Assembly: GCA_020344055.1 (NCBI GenBank)
Contig: CP070813.1
Coordinates: 597,048 to 653,398 of the forward strand
Source: Candidatus Zixiibacteriota bacterium
Lineage (GTDB): Bacteria > Zixibacteria > MSB-5A5 > UBA10806
Direction of reading: 5' to 3'
DNA length: 56,351 bases
Part shown: positions 9,159 through 19,009 of the stretch, piece by piece
Layout of the letters: the number at the start of each line of letters is the position of its first letter
How positions within the stretch are numbered: the first letter of the stretch is position 1
Notes under the pieces: model-generated
Told to the model about the DNA's origin: nothing
The model's database searches: none
The model's input: only the letters and a program-made list of their open reading frames with translations
Position numbers and translations under genes: made by a program

Positions 9159-9187
9159 CTGGTTGCGAAGCGGCGCTTCGCAACCAG
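9159..9187. repeat. Palindrome after amidase gene
   Basis: TGGTTGCGAAGC and its reverse complement form a 12-bp perfect stem with a 2-nt spacer, 23 bases after the amidase stop. There is no T-run, so it belongs to the palindrome family rather than being an obvious terminator. Confidence 0.6.
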
Positions 9188-9203
9188 ACTAAAGCCAAAG
9201 GCT

Positions 9204-9231
9204 GTAGGTCGGGGGCTCGGCCCCCGACGCC
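9204..9231. repeat. GTAGGTC palindrome
   Basis: GTAGG, then TCGGGGG-CTCGG-CCCCCGA, then CGCC. It sits between the converging amidase and propeller operons. A near copy is at 14396-14423, also just before a T9SS gene's stop. Confidence 0.65.
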
Positions 9232-9235
9232 TAGC

Positions 9236-10042
9236 CTATTTCAAATACACCATCCGTTTCGTCTCTTCAAAATCCCCCGCCTTTATTTTATAAAAATACA
9301 CCCCCGACGAATAGCCCGATGCATCCCACATAACCCGGTGTTGACCGGCCTGCTTCACCTCATCGAAAAGCGTCTCCACTTTGCGCCCCCGCAGGTCATA
9401 TATTTCAATTGTTACATGTCGGGTTTCTGTAATAGTAAACTCAATTGTCGTGGTAGCGTTAAATGGATTGGGGTAGTTATGAAATGCGGATATACGAAAT
9501 GGATTGTTATGAACTCCATCGATAACGGTTATATCATCTATAACGAGTCTACTGACTTCCTCTCTATAAATAATGATAATAGTACCTGTTGTATCGGAAA
9601 AGACGCTCATAGCACTCATAATTTGAAGAGTGTCGCCGATATATGACGGATCAATATCCATTCTGAATGAAAAATCAGCAAGGTGTACAAATGAATCGGG
9701 AGGATTGGCCGAGATAAATCCCAAAAGCTGCCGGGAATGTTCCGGATAATAGACCGGTTCAAAAAATGTATATGACCACGGAAGATAGAAGTTGCCGCCG
9801 AGTCTTTCTGAAACAGCGTAATTTAGAGTTGTAAGATCAATAGATCCACCGCCAGTGCCATATGGATTCATCCAGACAGGAATATCGACTATTCCCTGAT
9901 AGGGAACATGAAAAGGCGAGCCGTCAGGATTTCCGATAAATAACGTGTCGTAAGCGTGAATCTGCGCCGAAACCTGGGCGGCCATAAAAATTAAAAGACA
10001 AAATACGAAAACTGGCATTTTTATATTATTATTCTTAAACAT
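9236..10042 (-). CDS. T9SS-sorted secreted protein with cohesin-like domain
   Basis: A 268-residue protein, last gene of a three-gene operon (13-nt gap to its upstream neighbour). The ATG is preceded by GGAGG at a good distance. A signal peptide covers about 1-27 (ends SAQ). Residues 30-175 are a beta-rich domain (VDIPVWMNP, then LGFISANPPDSFVHLADFSF) that resembles cohesin-like or choice-of-anchor folds; this is a weak match. A T9SS type-A sorting domain covers 186-268, with YPNPFN at 190-195 and SGVYFYKI near the end. The terminal ETKRMVYLK is shared with neighbouring cargo. The binding partner is unknown. It is probably delivered to the cell surface with the propeller proteins of the same operon. 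Confidence 0.85.
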   Translation of the reverse strand: MFKNNNIKMPVFVFCLLIFMAAQVSAQIHAYDTLFIGNPDGSPFHVPYQGIVDIPVWMNPYGTGGGSIDLTTLNYAVSERLGGNFYLPWSYTFFEPVYYPEHSRQLLGFISANPPDSFVHLADFSFRMDIDPSYIGDTLQIMSAMSVFSDTTGTIIIIYREEVSRLVIDDITVIDGVHNNPFRISAFHNYPNPFNATTTIEFTITETRHVTIEIYDLRGRKVETLFDEVKQAGQHRVMWDASGYSSGVYFYKIKAGDFEETKRMVYLK

Positions 10043-10055
10043 CTCGAGCCTCCAA

Positions 10056-12491
10056 CTATTTCAAATACATCATCTTCTTCGTATCCACAAACTCCCCCAC
10101 CTCGATGCGATAGAAATAGACACCTGACGAATAGCCCGATGCATCCCACACGACCTTATGATGGCCGGCATGTATCTCTTTATCAACTAACGTTTCAAGC
10201 TTACGCCCCAGCAGATCGTAAATATCGATCCTCACACGCCCCACCTCCGGCAGGCCGTATTCGATGGTGGTGGAGGTATTGAAGGGGTTGGGGTAGTTGG
10301 GTCGAAGCGAAAATCGCTCCGGTTTTGACATTTCGGTAGGATCTTCTATGCCGGTAATAACGCTCACATTAATCAATACGGATATATTATTTGTAAGGTC
10401 ATTTGTTACAGCCAGGTCATTGTCGCCGTCGCCATCGAGATCGGCTGCAAAAACTGATGAAGGAATATTCCCGGCCCCATAATTAGCTGTTGTATAAAAT
10501 ATCCCGTCACCGTTATTAAGAAGAACTGAAACACCGCAAAAGCGACCGCCAGCTACGGCGAGATCATTATCGCCGTCTCTATCAAGATCTGCCGCGAAAA
10601 CCGAAAATGGAATTCCGCCGGTGCTGTAATTAACTGCCGTTTGAAATGTCCCGTTGCCATTATTTAAAAGGACTGAGACGTTGTCAGACCAGACATTAGC
10701 TACGGCAAGGTCTTTATCGCCGTCGCCGTCTAGATCGGCCGCGAAAACCGAAATAGGCGCATCTCCGACCCCGTAGTTAAACGCGGCCTGAAATGTCCCA
10801 TCGCCGTTATTAAGAAGAATAGAGATATTATCGGAATATGCGTTGACCACGGCCAGGTCATTGTCGCCATCGTCATCGAGATCAGCTGCGTATACCGAAT
10901 TAGGATTGTCTCCGACCCCGTAATTAATTGCCTCCTGAAATGTCCCGTCTCCATTATTCAGAAAAACTGAGACGTTTCCGGGATAATTGCTGGCAGCCAC
11001 TGCGAGGTCATTGTCGTTATCGCCATCGAGATCAATGGCGAAAATTGATGTAGGCCGACCACCGGCCACATAATTGACAGCCTGCTGAAATGTCCCGTCT
11101 CCGTTATTCAGAAGAATTGAGATATCCTCGGAGGTCAAATTAGCCACAGCCAGGTCATTATCACCATCGCCATCGAGGTCGGCCGCGAAAACCGAATAAG
11201 GACGACTCCCAACCTCGTAATTAACTGCCGTCAGAAACGTCCCGTCACCGTTATTCATAAGGATTGAAACACCCAAAGATTCATTATTGGCAACGGCCAG
11301 ATCGTTGTAGAAATCACCATTGAAATCTAGCACAAATATCGATGACGGACGACGCCCGACACCGTAATTAATCGCCTTTTGAAATGTCCCGTCGCCTTTA
11401 TTCCGGAAGACTGAAAAATCATCGGAAAAAAGATTAGCAACGGCAAGGTCGCTATCGCCGTCGCCATCAAAGTCGACCGCAAAAACTGATACCGGATGGT
11501 TCCCCGCCTCGTAATTAGCCGTCATCTGAAATGTCCCATCACCGTTGTTCAGAAGAACCGAAACATCGAAGGAAGCTATATTGGCCACGGCCAGGTCATT
11601 ATCGCTATCGCCATCGAAGTCAGCCGCAAAAACCGATGTCGGATTATTCCCGACTCCATAATTACCTGCGGGTTGAAAAGTCGCATCTCCATTATTACTA
11701 AAGATAGAGACACTACCATCGTAATAATTAACCACGGCAAGGTCAATGTCATTATCGCCATCGAAGTCAGCCGCGAAAACTGATGCCGGATAACCGTCGG
11801 CTTCGTAACTAACCGGAGGTTGAAATGTTCCATTACCGTTATTGAGAATAATTGAAATGCCACCTGAACCGTAATTTGTAACGACCAGATCGATGTCGCC
11901 GTCGCTATCAAAGTCAGCCGCGAAAACTGCCAGAAGTCCATTCCCGACTCCATAATTGACCGCTGCCTGAAATGTTGCGTCACCGTTATTAAACAGGATC
12001 GACACATCATCGGAGCCATGATTTACTATTACGAGGTCATTGTCGCCGTCGCTGTCGAAGTCAGCCGCGAAAACCGAGTAAGGGCTTATCCCGACCGAAT
12101 AGTCAACCGCCTCCTGAAATGTCCCGTCGCCGTCATTCAAAAGGATCGAGACATTGTCGGATTCGCGGTTGGCCACCGCGAGGTCACAATCTCCATCGCC
12201 GTCTAAATCAACTGCGAATATGGAAACAGGCGAATCGCCTGCTCCGTAATTAACCGCGTCCTGAAATGTCCCGTTACCGTTATTTAGAATAATCGAGACG
12301 TCGTCTGAACCGGAATTAGCTACGGCCAAATCATTGTCGCTATCGCCATCCAGGTCCACCGCAAATATCGAATAAGGATGGATTCCGGTTTCGTAGTCTG
12401 TTCTTGCTTCAAATAGCAATTCAAAAGCGTTAGTCTCTAATGCCGAAATAAAGAACAATATCGCTATCATAAATAGAATCGAACGATACAT
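10056..12491 (-). CDS. 14-repeat FG-GAP/VCBS beta-propeller with T9SS sorting domain
   Basis: An 811-residue exported protein. A signal peptide (1-21) precedes 14 tandem repeats of about 49 residues, each with NYG-G--P-SVFAADLDGDGDND and LAVAN-------VSILLNNGDGTFQ. The DLDGDGDND loops are calcium-binding FG-GAP/VCBS type. Fourteen equals two seven-bladed propellers, the usual size for this fold. A T9SS domain (YPNPFN, SSGVYFYRI) closes the protein at about 735-811. It is the middle gene of the operon: 10 nt from the upstream gene and 13 nt from the downstream one. Surface adhesion or binding is the general role of such proteins; the specific ligand is unknown. The 147-bp DNA period is coding, not an intergenic repeat. 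Confidence 0.92.
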   Translation of the reverse strand: MYRSILFMIAILFFISALETNAFELLFEARTDYETGIHPYSIFAVDLDGDSDNDLAVANSGSDDVSIILNNGNGTFQDAVNYGAGDSPVSIFAVDLDGDGDCDLAVANRESDNVSILLNDGDGTFQEAVDYSVGISPYSVFAADFDSDGDNDLVIVNHGSDDVSILFNNGDATFQAAVNYGVGNGLLAVFAADFDSDGDIDLVVTNYGSGGISIILNNGNGTFQPPVSYEADGYPASVFAADFDGDNDIDLAVVNYYDGSVSIFSNNGDATFQPAGNYGVGNNPTSVFAADFDGDSDNDLAVANIASFDVSVLLNNGDGTFQMTANYEAGNHPVSVFAVDFDGDGDSDLAVANLFSDDFSVFRNKGDGTFQKAINYGVGRRPSSIFVLDFNGDFYNDLAVANNESLGVSILMNNGDGTFLTAVNYEVGSRPYSVFAADLDGDGDNDLAVANLTSEDISILLNNGDGTFQQAVNYVAGGRPTSIFAIDLDGDNDNDLAVAASNYPGNVSVFLNNGDGTFQEAINYGVGDNPNSVYAADLDDDGDNDLAVVNAYSDNISILLNNGDGTFQAAFNYGVGDAPISVFAADLDGDGDKDLAVANVWSDNVSVLLNNGNGTFQTAVNYSTGGIPFSVFAADLDRDGDNDLAVAGGRFCGVSVLLNNGDGIFYTTANYGAGNIPSSVFAADLDGDGDNDLAVTNDLTNNISVLINVSVITGIEDPTEMSKPERFSLRPNYPNPFNTSTTIEYGLPEVGRVRIDIYDLLGRKLETLVDKEIHAGHHKVVWDASGYSSGVYFYRIEVGEFVDTKKMMYLK

Positions 12492-12501
12492 AATCCACCC
12501 C

Positions 12502-14292
12502 TTATCTCAAATACACCATCCTCCTTGTTTGCGAATTTTCCCCTGCCTGGATTCTATAATAGTATATGCCTGATGCGTAACCTGTTGCGTCCCAGATTAA
12601 TCGATGCGTTCCCGGCTGCCTTACCTGGCTTAAAAGAGTCTCAATTCTTTTACCCAGCAAATCGAATATCTCGATTTTGACAAACTCCCGTTCAATTAAC
12701 AAAAATTCTATGGTCGTGGTTGCGTTAAATGGGTTGGAGTACTGCCTTACCAGAAAAGCTCTATCGGGAACAGTAGTTTCATCCTCTATAGAGACCTGCT
12801 GGCCAAGGATGGCGAATGCCGCTGGAGTAGTCGCCGTCGCCGTATCCTGCCCCGTGAGAGTGAGTTTTATATAGCAACTGTCCGAAAGGACATACCACGG
12901 CCAGACCAGCTGGTGCTTTCCGTTATTGGGAAGGCTGTCGGCCAGTAATACATACGGCCCGTTATATCCTTCGGTAGATAATTCTAACTTAACTGTCGCC
13001 GGTTGTCCCCCGACGATTTCCGTCGTCCACTCTATCCATCCCGCCGAGCCGCCTATAAATGTCTCATGACCACGGGGATATAACGGAACAATGCGAGTAG
13101 TATCCGGCGTCGAGGTTTCCATGAAGAACATGCAGTAATTGCGATAAGTCATCCAGCTGAGCTGTTTTCTGTTCACCAGCACGATATCGCCGTAGCCGTT
13201 GTTGTCGACATCCGCGCCGGCCCGGAGCGCCTGATTGTAACCGGGGCTCGGCGTCGTGAAGGAATAGGCCAACGACCAGGAGCTGCCGCCGTCCCCGAAC
13301 AGTATATGGCAGTTGCCGGAGCCGTGGCCCACCACGTCCAGGAAACCGTCGGAGTTCATGTCGGCGATATCGATCGCCTCTTTGCTGGGATAATTACGAA
13401 GTTCGCCGCTCATATCGGTCCAGGTCTGCCCGTCGGTGTTGAGCTTCCAGATCTCCATGACGCCGCTATTGACTATTCCGACCTCGTCTTTGCCGTCGTT
13501 ATCGATATCGCCCAGCGCCACATCGTAGTAGCCTATATTCCCCGGCGGTGGTAATCCCCCGCCGGTAAGCTGGTAAAAGCCTCCCGAGCCGTCGTTCATG
13601 AAAACCGCCACGTCCTGTATGCAGACCACTGCGTCGGGATAACCGTCGCCGTCGATATCTCCAAACTCGGCGTAAAGGTTGGAGTTGCGGTGGGAGGTGC
13701 CGTGGACATAGGACCAGGTGCCGTCGCCTTCATTACGATAGATCCGCATCCCTGCGCCGTACCCGAACGACGCGCTTACCAGGTCGAGGTCGCCGTCGGC
13801 GTCGATATCGGCGAAGTCGGTGCCGAACATCCCCCAATCCTCGCCGGTGGTGGCCAGGTTGTCGTCCCAGGGGATCCAGTTCATGCCGGTGCCGTCGCCC
13901 AGCGCCACCTCGATCAGCTGGTCGCCGAAATCGGTGGACGAGTAATCGTGATGCATCCCGTAGCCCACATCTGGGTAGCCGTCGTTGTTGACATCACCTA
14001 CCGCGATACCGCCGTAACCGAAATTGCCGTTCTGGTAGACCGACCAGTTCCCGGCGCCGTCGCCGAACCAGACCATGATGCCGTGCTGGTCGGTGTTGAT
14101 ATAGGGCGAGCCATGATCCCCGATACAGAGGATATCGATATAACCGTCGAGGTTTATATCGTAAAACTCCAGCTCCGTATGGCCGCCCTCCATATCGGGC
14201 GGAATAAGCCCGTTGGAATGTTCCGTCCATACCTGCCCCCACGCGCATGATACAGTAAACATAATAAATGTTACAATCGCTGCCGTCTTCAC
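12502..14292 (-). CDS. 7-repeat FG-GAP beta-propeller with Ig-like domain and T9SS sorting domain
   Basis: A 596-residue exported protein, first gene of its operon. The start is GTG at 14292 with GGAGAG upstream. A signal peptide (1-19) precedes seven diverged FG-GAP repeats, each with D-N/D-x-D/N-G (for example DINLDGYID, DVNNDGYPD, DIDADGDLD), which suggests one seven-bladed calcium-binding propeller. Next comes an Ig-like segment (about 400-500; PLYPRGHETFIGGSAGWIEW) similar to the Kre9/KNH-like surface domain. A T9SS type-A domain with a YSNPFN variant closes the protein and ends RRMVYLR. The base composition of the propeller region looks more GC-rich than in the two neighbouring repeat genes. 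It lies 135 bases from the operon upstream, with palindromes between. Confidence 0.92.
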   Translation of the reverse strand: MKTAAIVTFIMFTVSCAWGQVWTEHSNGLIPPDMEGGHTELEFYDINLDGYIDILCIGDHGSPYINTDQHGIMVWFGDGAGNWSVYQNGNFGYGGIAVGDVNNDGYPDVGYGMHHDYSSTDFGDQLIEVALGDGTGMNWIPWDDNLATTGEDWGMFGTDFADIDADGDLDLVSASFGYGAGMRIYRNEGDGTWSYVHGTSHRNSNLYAEFGDIDGDGYPDAVVCIQDVAVFMNDGSGGFYQLTGGGLPPPGNIGYYDVALGDIDNDGKDEVGIVNSGVMEIWKLNTDGQTWTDMSGELRNYPSKEAIDIADMNSDGFLDVVGHGSGNCHILFGDGGSSWSLAYSFTTPSPGYNQALRAGADVDNNGYGDIVLVNRKQLSWMTYRNYCMFFMETSTPDTTRIVPLYPRGHETFIGGSAGWIEWTTEIVGGQPATVKLELSTEGYNGPYVLLADSLPNNGKHQLVWPWYVLSDSCYIKLTLTGQDTATATTPAAFAILGQQVSIEDETTVPDRAFLVRQYSNPFNATTTIEFLLIEREFVKIEIFDLLGKRIETLLSQVRQPGTHRLIWDATGYASGIYYYRIQAGENSQTRRMVYLR

Positions 14293-14320
14293 TCTTCTCT
14301 CCTAAATTTAATTGGCTGTC

Positions 14321-14382
14321 GTAGGTCAAATCCCCCCGGGATTTGACGCATCGCCGTCAGGTCTTGGGGAGACCTGACCTAC
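14321..14382. repeat. GTAGGTC...GACCTAC compound palindrome
   Basis: Outer arms GTAGGTC and GACCTAC enclose two hairpins: CAAATCCC-GGGATTTG and CAGGTCT-AGACCTG. An almost identical unit is at 20761-20828. It lies between the two propeller operons. Confidence 0.75.
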
Positions 14383-14393
14383 AATTTTTCTTG

Positions 14394-14424
14394 TCGAAGG
14401 TCGGGGGCTCGTCCCCCGACGCCC
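14394..14424. repeat. AAGGTCGGGGG palindrome
   Basis: Near-identical to 9204-9231 (TCGGGGG-CTCG-CCCCCGA then CGCC). It sits immediately before the stop codon of the minus-strand gene at 14428. Confidence 0.65.
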
Positions 14425-14427
14425 GGC

Positions 14428-16857
14428 CTATTTCAAATACACAATCCTCTTAGTCTCAATAAATTCACCCGCCTTTATGCGATAAAAATACAATCCCGAT
14501 GAAACATCGCCAGCATTCCAGATTATTTGATGATACCCGGCTTGTTGTGGCTTGCTTATAAGCGTTTCAATCTTGCGGCCGAGGATATCGTAGACGTCGA
14601 TCGTCACCCATGATGCTTTCGGCAATTCGTATTTGATAGTAGTGTAGGCATTGAAGGGATTAGGATAGTTTTGAGAAATCCTGAAACTCTCAGGTAAAGA
14701 ATTTTCAGGGGAATAATCCACACCTGTCATGATTGTCTGATTCATCATTATATAGATGTAATATCCGGAGGCCCCCAGTACAAGGTCATTATCTGTATCG
14801 CCATCGAGGTCGACCACAAATACTGAGGCACCTCCCACGGTACCATAATTAATGGGCCTCTGAAATGACCCGTCACCGTTATTCGATAGAATTGATACAT
14901 TTCCCGAAAGAGCATTCGGCACGGCCAGATCATAATCACCATCACCATCGAGGTCAGCCGCGAAGACATTACGAGGAAAAATTCCCACACCATAATTGAC
15001 CGGTTCCCGAAATGTCCCGTCGCCGTTATTTATAAGAATTGATACATTATTAGATAGCATATTGGACGTCGCCAGGTCATTGTCCCCATCACCATCGAGG
15101 TCTATGCCAAAAATTGAAAGGGCGCCGTAACAGGCTCCGTAATTAATCTCCCCCTGAAATGTGCCGTCGCCGTTATTCAGAAGTACTGAAACGTAGCCCC
15201 CGATAGGGTTAGTCGCGGCCAGATCTTTGTCGCCGTCGCCATCGACGTCAACTGCGAATACGGAACTAGATCCTTCCTGTGTATGATAATCAACCGCCGC
15301 CTGAAATGATCCGTCACCGTTATTGAAAAATATCGAAATATCGCCATCATTAACAACTGCCAGATCATTGTCGTAGTCACCATCGAGGTCAGATGCGAAT
15401 ACTCCTTCGGGTTGATTCCCGACCGCATAATTAGAGTCCACTTGAAATGTCCCGTTGCCGTTATTAAGCAGGATGGTGACGCTATCCAAATCACGATTGG
15501 CCATCGCCAGGTCATTGTCCCCATCGCCATCGAGATCAGCCGCGTATATTGATTTAATACCAAATTCAAACCAATAATCGTAAGGCGCCTGAAATGTCCC
15601 GTCACCGTTATTCAGAAGTATAGAGAGAATGCCGGTTACATGAGCCACGGCCAGGTCATTGGCTCCATCGCCACTGAAGTCGATCCCGAAAACTTCGGTC
15701 GGCCGGTCATATAGCTCAATAGAATACACCGACGGAAATGTCCCATCACCTTTATTGAAAATCACAGAGGCACTTCTTGAGTGATCATTTGCCACGGCCA
15801 GGTCATTGTCGCCATCCCCATCCAGATCGACGGCAAAAACAGATTCTACATCTCCGGCTTTGTAATTACTCGACTCTTGAAATGTCCCGTCACCGTTATT
15901 TAGAAGGATTGAGACACTGTTAGAACCTGCATTGGCAACGGCCAGGTCGTTGTCGCCATCGCCATCCAGATCAGCCGCAAAAACTGATATAGGAAGAATT
16001 CCGGTATCGTAATTAACGCGCGCCTGAAAAGTCCCATCACCGTTGTTCAAAAGGATTGAAACATTGCCGGACAATTCGTTTGCTACGGCGAGGTCGTTGT
16101 CGGCATCGTTGTCGAGATCAATCGCATAAACCGAATAGGGAAAATCCCCGGCCTCATAATTAATCGGCGCCCGAAATGTCCCGTCGCCATTATTCAGAAG
16201 AATCGAAACATAACCCAAAGTGTCGGGATATGAATTTATAATGGTCACGACAAGATCATTATTGCCGTTACCATCTATATCAACTGCGAAGATTGAAGAA
16301 GGATTTTCCCCGACGGCATAATAAATCGCTTGCTGAAACGTCCCGTCGCCATTATTAAAAAATACTGAGATCTCGTTGGTAAAATCGTTGGCCGTCGCCA
16401 GATCATTGTCACCGTCGCCATCGAGATCATCAGCGTAAATCGAGATAGGACAACATTGGATAATGTAATTAGCAGCAAGCTGAAATGACCCGGCGCCGTT
16501 ATTCAGGAGGACTGAGACATTGTCGGATCCATAGTTGGCCACGGCGAGGTCATTGTCGCCATCGCCGTCAAGATCGGCGGCGAAAATTGAGATCGGATAT
16601 TCCCCGGTACTGTAATTAACCGCTGGCTGGAACATCCCGTCACCGTCATTCAGTAGAACAGAGATATTATCGGAACCACTGTTGGCGACAGCCACGTCAT
16701 TATCGCCATCACCGTCAAAATCAATCGCAAATACCGACCGAGGATCTTCATCTGCCCAGAAATCTATTCTGGCATCAAATAGCGGCTCAAAGGCATTGGT
16801 CTCTATCGCTGTCAAAAAGAACAATGTTAACATTATACATAAAACCAGACGTTTCAT
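14428..16857 (-). CDS. 14-repeat FG-GAP/VCBS beta-propeller with T9SS sorting domain
   Basis: An 809-residue paralogue of the gene at 10056-12491. A signal peptide (1-22) precedes 14 repeats of about 49 residues with DLDGDGDND and LLNNGDGTFQ. Repeat 4 is extended by an insert (SYPDTLGY), and repeats 7, 8, 10 and 14 are slightly short. A T9SS type-A domain (YPNPFNAYTTIKY, then SSGLYFYRI) ends the protein. It is the last gene of the upstream three-gene operon, 10 nt after its neighbour, with GGAG before the ATG. Two seven-bladed propellers are likely. The repeat sequences are mostly more alike across the two proteins than to other FG-GAP proteins in the window, which suggests a shared origin. 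Confidence 0.92.
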   Translation of the reverse strand: MKRLVLCIMLTLFFLTAIETNAFEPLFDARIDFWADEDPRSVFAIDFDGDGDNDVAVANSGSDNISVLLNDGDGMFQPAVNYSTGEYPISIFAADLDGDGDNDLAVANYGSDNVSVLLNNGAGSFQLAANYIIQCCPISIYADDLDGDGDNDLATANDFTNEISVFFNNGDGTFQQAIYYAVGENPSSIFAVDIDGNGNNDLVVTIINSYPDTLGYVSILLNNGDGTFRAPINYEAGDFPYSVYAIDLDNDADNDLAVANELSGNVSILLNNGDGTFQARVNYDTGILPISVFAADLDGDGDNDLAVANAGSNSVSILLNNGDGTFQESSNYKAGDVESVFAVDLDGDGDNDLAVANDHSRSASVIFNKGDGTFPSVYSIELYDRPTEVFGIDFSGDGANDLAVAHVTGILSILLNNGDGTFQAPYDYWFEFGIKSIYAADLDGDGDNDLAMANRDLDSVTILLNNGNGTFQVDSNYAVGNQPEGVFASDLDGDYDNDLAVVNDGDISIFFNNGDGSFQAAVDYHTQEGSSSVFAVDVDGDGDKDLAATNPIGGYVSVLLNNGDGTFQGEINYGACYGALSIFGIDLDGDGDNDLATSNMLSNNVSILINNGDGTFREPVNYGVGIFPRNVFAADLDGDGDYDLAVPNALSGNVSILSNNGDGSFQRPINYGTVGGASVFVVDLDGDTDNDLVLGASGYYIYIMMNQTIMTGVDYSPENSLPESFRISQNYPNPFNAYTTIKYELPKASWVTIDVYDILGRKIETLISKPQQAGYHQIIWNAGDVSSGLYFYRIKAGEFIETKRIVYLK

Positions 16858-16867
16858 AATTAATCTC

Positions 16868-19000
16868 CTATTTTAAATACACCATCCTCTTCGTCTCTGC
16901 AAAATCCCCCGCTTCTATACGATAAAAATAAACGCCCGACGAATACTCAGGCGCATCCCACGCGGCGTTGTGCCGCCCGGCCTGTTTCTCCTCATCAACA
17001 AGCGTTTCGACCTTGCGGCCCAACAGATCATAGATATCGATTCGCACCCGCCCCGTTTCCGGCAGGCCGTACTGGATGGTTGTGGAGGAGTTGAAGGGGT
17101 TGGGGTAGTTGGGGCGGAGATAAAAATCTGAAGGCAGTGAGTAGTGATCATCAAGTATTCCGGTTAAATTTAAACGAAAGATAAGTTCGGCGTTTGTATC
17201 GGAGAGGTAAATAAGATTACCCAAAACGAAAACATCAACAGAATAGCCGTAAGTATCATATTCGGTAAGATATAAAGGCTGTGCCGGATGGGATATGTCG
17301 ATCAACATAACCCCCGAACTCCATGCTGCGATAACGCCATAATCGCCGGTAAGCGCCACGTCATAAGCCAGATCAGATAAACCCAGGCTCCCCGCTAAAT
17401 TGGGTGCAGACGGAGTAGAAATGTCTATTACTTTAAGCCAACCCCTTTCAGGATAATATTCAATAGAAGAAATGAAAGCATAAATATCCTTAAAATCAAG
17501 ACCGGTAAAGTAGGCGAAGTACTGCGTATAGTTTCCCAGTGCCTGTATATTGGGGGGATCGGAGATATCATAAATACAGAGATTCGTGATATCAACGTAT
17601 GCTTCGAGCGTAAAAAGTACGTCTCTATAAATAGCCATCTTTGTAACGTAAAGACTCGGAATAATATTGCCGACCTGAAAAGGATTGTACGGATCTGAGA
17701 TATCAACCACGCGTATATCATCATAGCCCACGTAGGCATATTGACCTGATACAGCTATTGCCGGAGCATAAGTACCATCCATATAATGAGAAAGCGGAAT
17801 GGGATTCAGCGGATCTGTAATGTCCAGAATCGTCATTCCGGATATGGATATCGCCAGATAAGCGTAATTGCCGTCCACAATTATATCCGAAGGAGTTCCC
17901 GGTATTTCATTTTCATAATGGCCGAGTCTTGAAGGCATATACGGATTCGAAACGTCTATAATATGAAAACCCTCCTTGTGAATTATATACGCGCGGTTAT
18001 TATCCACGACGGTTTTATAAACAGGATCCGGGGTTCTATAATCCCCGATTTGAATAGGATTAATAGGATCTGAAACATCGATTATCTGTATCGATCTGAA
18101 GTCGGCAACCCACAGGTTGTTATCGCACAGGCAGGATCTCATGGCATAATACGGAGTATCATATGAGCTCACAATATATGGCTGCGATAAATTTTCAATG
18201 TTTATTATGTATATGCCGGATAAGCCATTGGAAACATAGGCATATTGCCCGGATAAAGTAATTCCCAGTGCCATATCCGGGGTATCACAGGAACCTATAA
18301 GATCGGGATTCTCAGGATCCGATACATCGACAACCAGGAATCCCGCCTGCCCGTATGCAAGAAAAGCGGTACCGCCGACCACCTCGACATCGAAAACACG
18401 TTCGGAGTTTGAAAAGCCCCCTATTCGTTGAGGAATTAATGGATTGCTTATATCAAATATATTAAATTCGAAACTCTCGTTAGCTGTATAGGCGTAATTT
18501 CCATCCAGAACGATTGACCGCCCAAAACCGGGTGCCTGGGAAATTCCGACGATCGTAGGATTAGAGAGGTCACTAATATCAATTACGTAAAGGCTCGAGT
18601 CATAACTGGTTACAAAAGCGTAACTTCCCTGAACCGCAACATCAAAACCACTTTCGATATCAGGGTTATTTCCCACCAGCGCCAGATTGTGAGGATCGCT
18701 TATATCAATAATATTCAATCCCGTAAAAAAGGAAGTGATGAAAGCATAATTACCGACAATATTAACATTGGGAACATGGCCCAATCCGATATGATCTACA
18801 GTTATGGGTAAAATGGGATTTGAAATATCGAAAACCTCGAGAAATTGCCCAATTCCGCAATAGGCGTAATTACCCACTATTTCTATATCATCCACTCCCG
18901 CCCGGTAAATCGATTCAACATATTCAATCGACTGAGCCTTCAGATTTGCCGCCGTACACAGTCCAAAAATAAACGTAATACATAATTTTAAAGTATTCAT
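16868..19000 (-). CDS. 14-repeat LVIVD beta-propeller with T9SS sorting domain
   Basis: A 710-residue protein. The ATG at 19000 is preferred over a GTG nine bases upstream because a clean signal peptide begins there (MNTLKLCITFIFGLCTAA, ending KAQ). The body is 14 LVIVD-type repeats of about 42 residues, each with G-YAYV-----GL-IIDISDP--P and a following aromatic step. Such repeats form seven-bladed propellers and occur in surface proteins. A T9SS domain with YPNPFNSSTTIQYGLPE and SSGVYFYRIEAG closes it. Only 9 nt separate it from the stop of the upstream gene, so it is probably translationally coupled. No enzymatic residues are visible. Repeat 11 and repeat 12 carry short inserts. Confidence 0.92.
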   Translation of the reverse strand: MNTLKLCITFIFGLCTAANLKAQSIEYVESIYRAGVDDIEIVGNYAYCGIGQFLEVFDISNPILPITVDHIGLGHVPNVNIVGNYAFITSFFTGLNIIDISDPHNLALVGNNPDIESGFDVAVQGSYAFVTSYDSSLYVIDISDLSNPTIVGISQAPGFGRSIVLDGNYAYTANESFEFNIFDISNPLIPQRIGGFSNSERVFDVEVVGGTAFLAYGQAGFLVVDVSDPENPDLIGSCDTPDMALGITLSGQYAYVSNGLSGIYIINIENLSQPYIVSSYDTPYYAMRSCLCDNNLWVADFRSIQIIDVSDPINPIQIGDYRTPDPVYKTVVDNNRAYIIHKEGFHIIDVSNPYMPSRLGHYENEIPGTPSDIIVDGNYAYLAISISGMTILDITDPLNPIPLSHYMDGTYAPAIAVSGQYAYVGYDDIRVVDISDPYNPFQVGNIIPSLYVTKMAIYRDVLFTLEAYVDITNLCIYDISDPPNIQALGNYTQYFAYFTGLDFKDIYAFISSIEYYPERGWLKVIDISTPSAPNLAGSLGLSDLAYDVALTGDYGVIAAWSSGVMLIDISHPAQPLYLTEYDTYGYSVDVFVLGNLIYLSDTNAELIFRLNLTGILDDHYSLPSDFYLRPNYPNPFNSSTTIQYGLPETGRVRIDIYDLLGRKVETLVDEEKQAGRHNAAWDAPEYSSGVYFYRIEAGDFAETKRMVYLK

Positions 19001-19009
19001 ATTTCCCAC

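Noticed and set aside
13690-14250. Plus-strand open frame opposite the 7-repeat propeller gene
   Set aside because: Antisense shadow of a repeat-coding region with biased composition.
14321-14382. GGTCAAATCC inside a hairpin, recalling a tRNA T-arm
   Set aside because: The flanks form simple palindromes, with no cloverleaf.
10056-16857. Regular 147-bp period suggesting a CRISPR or satellite array
   Set aside because: The period is coding: each unit encodes one FG-GAP repeat.
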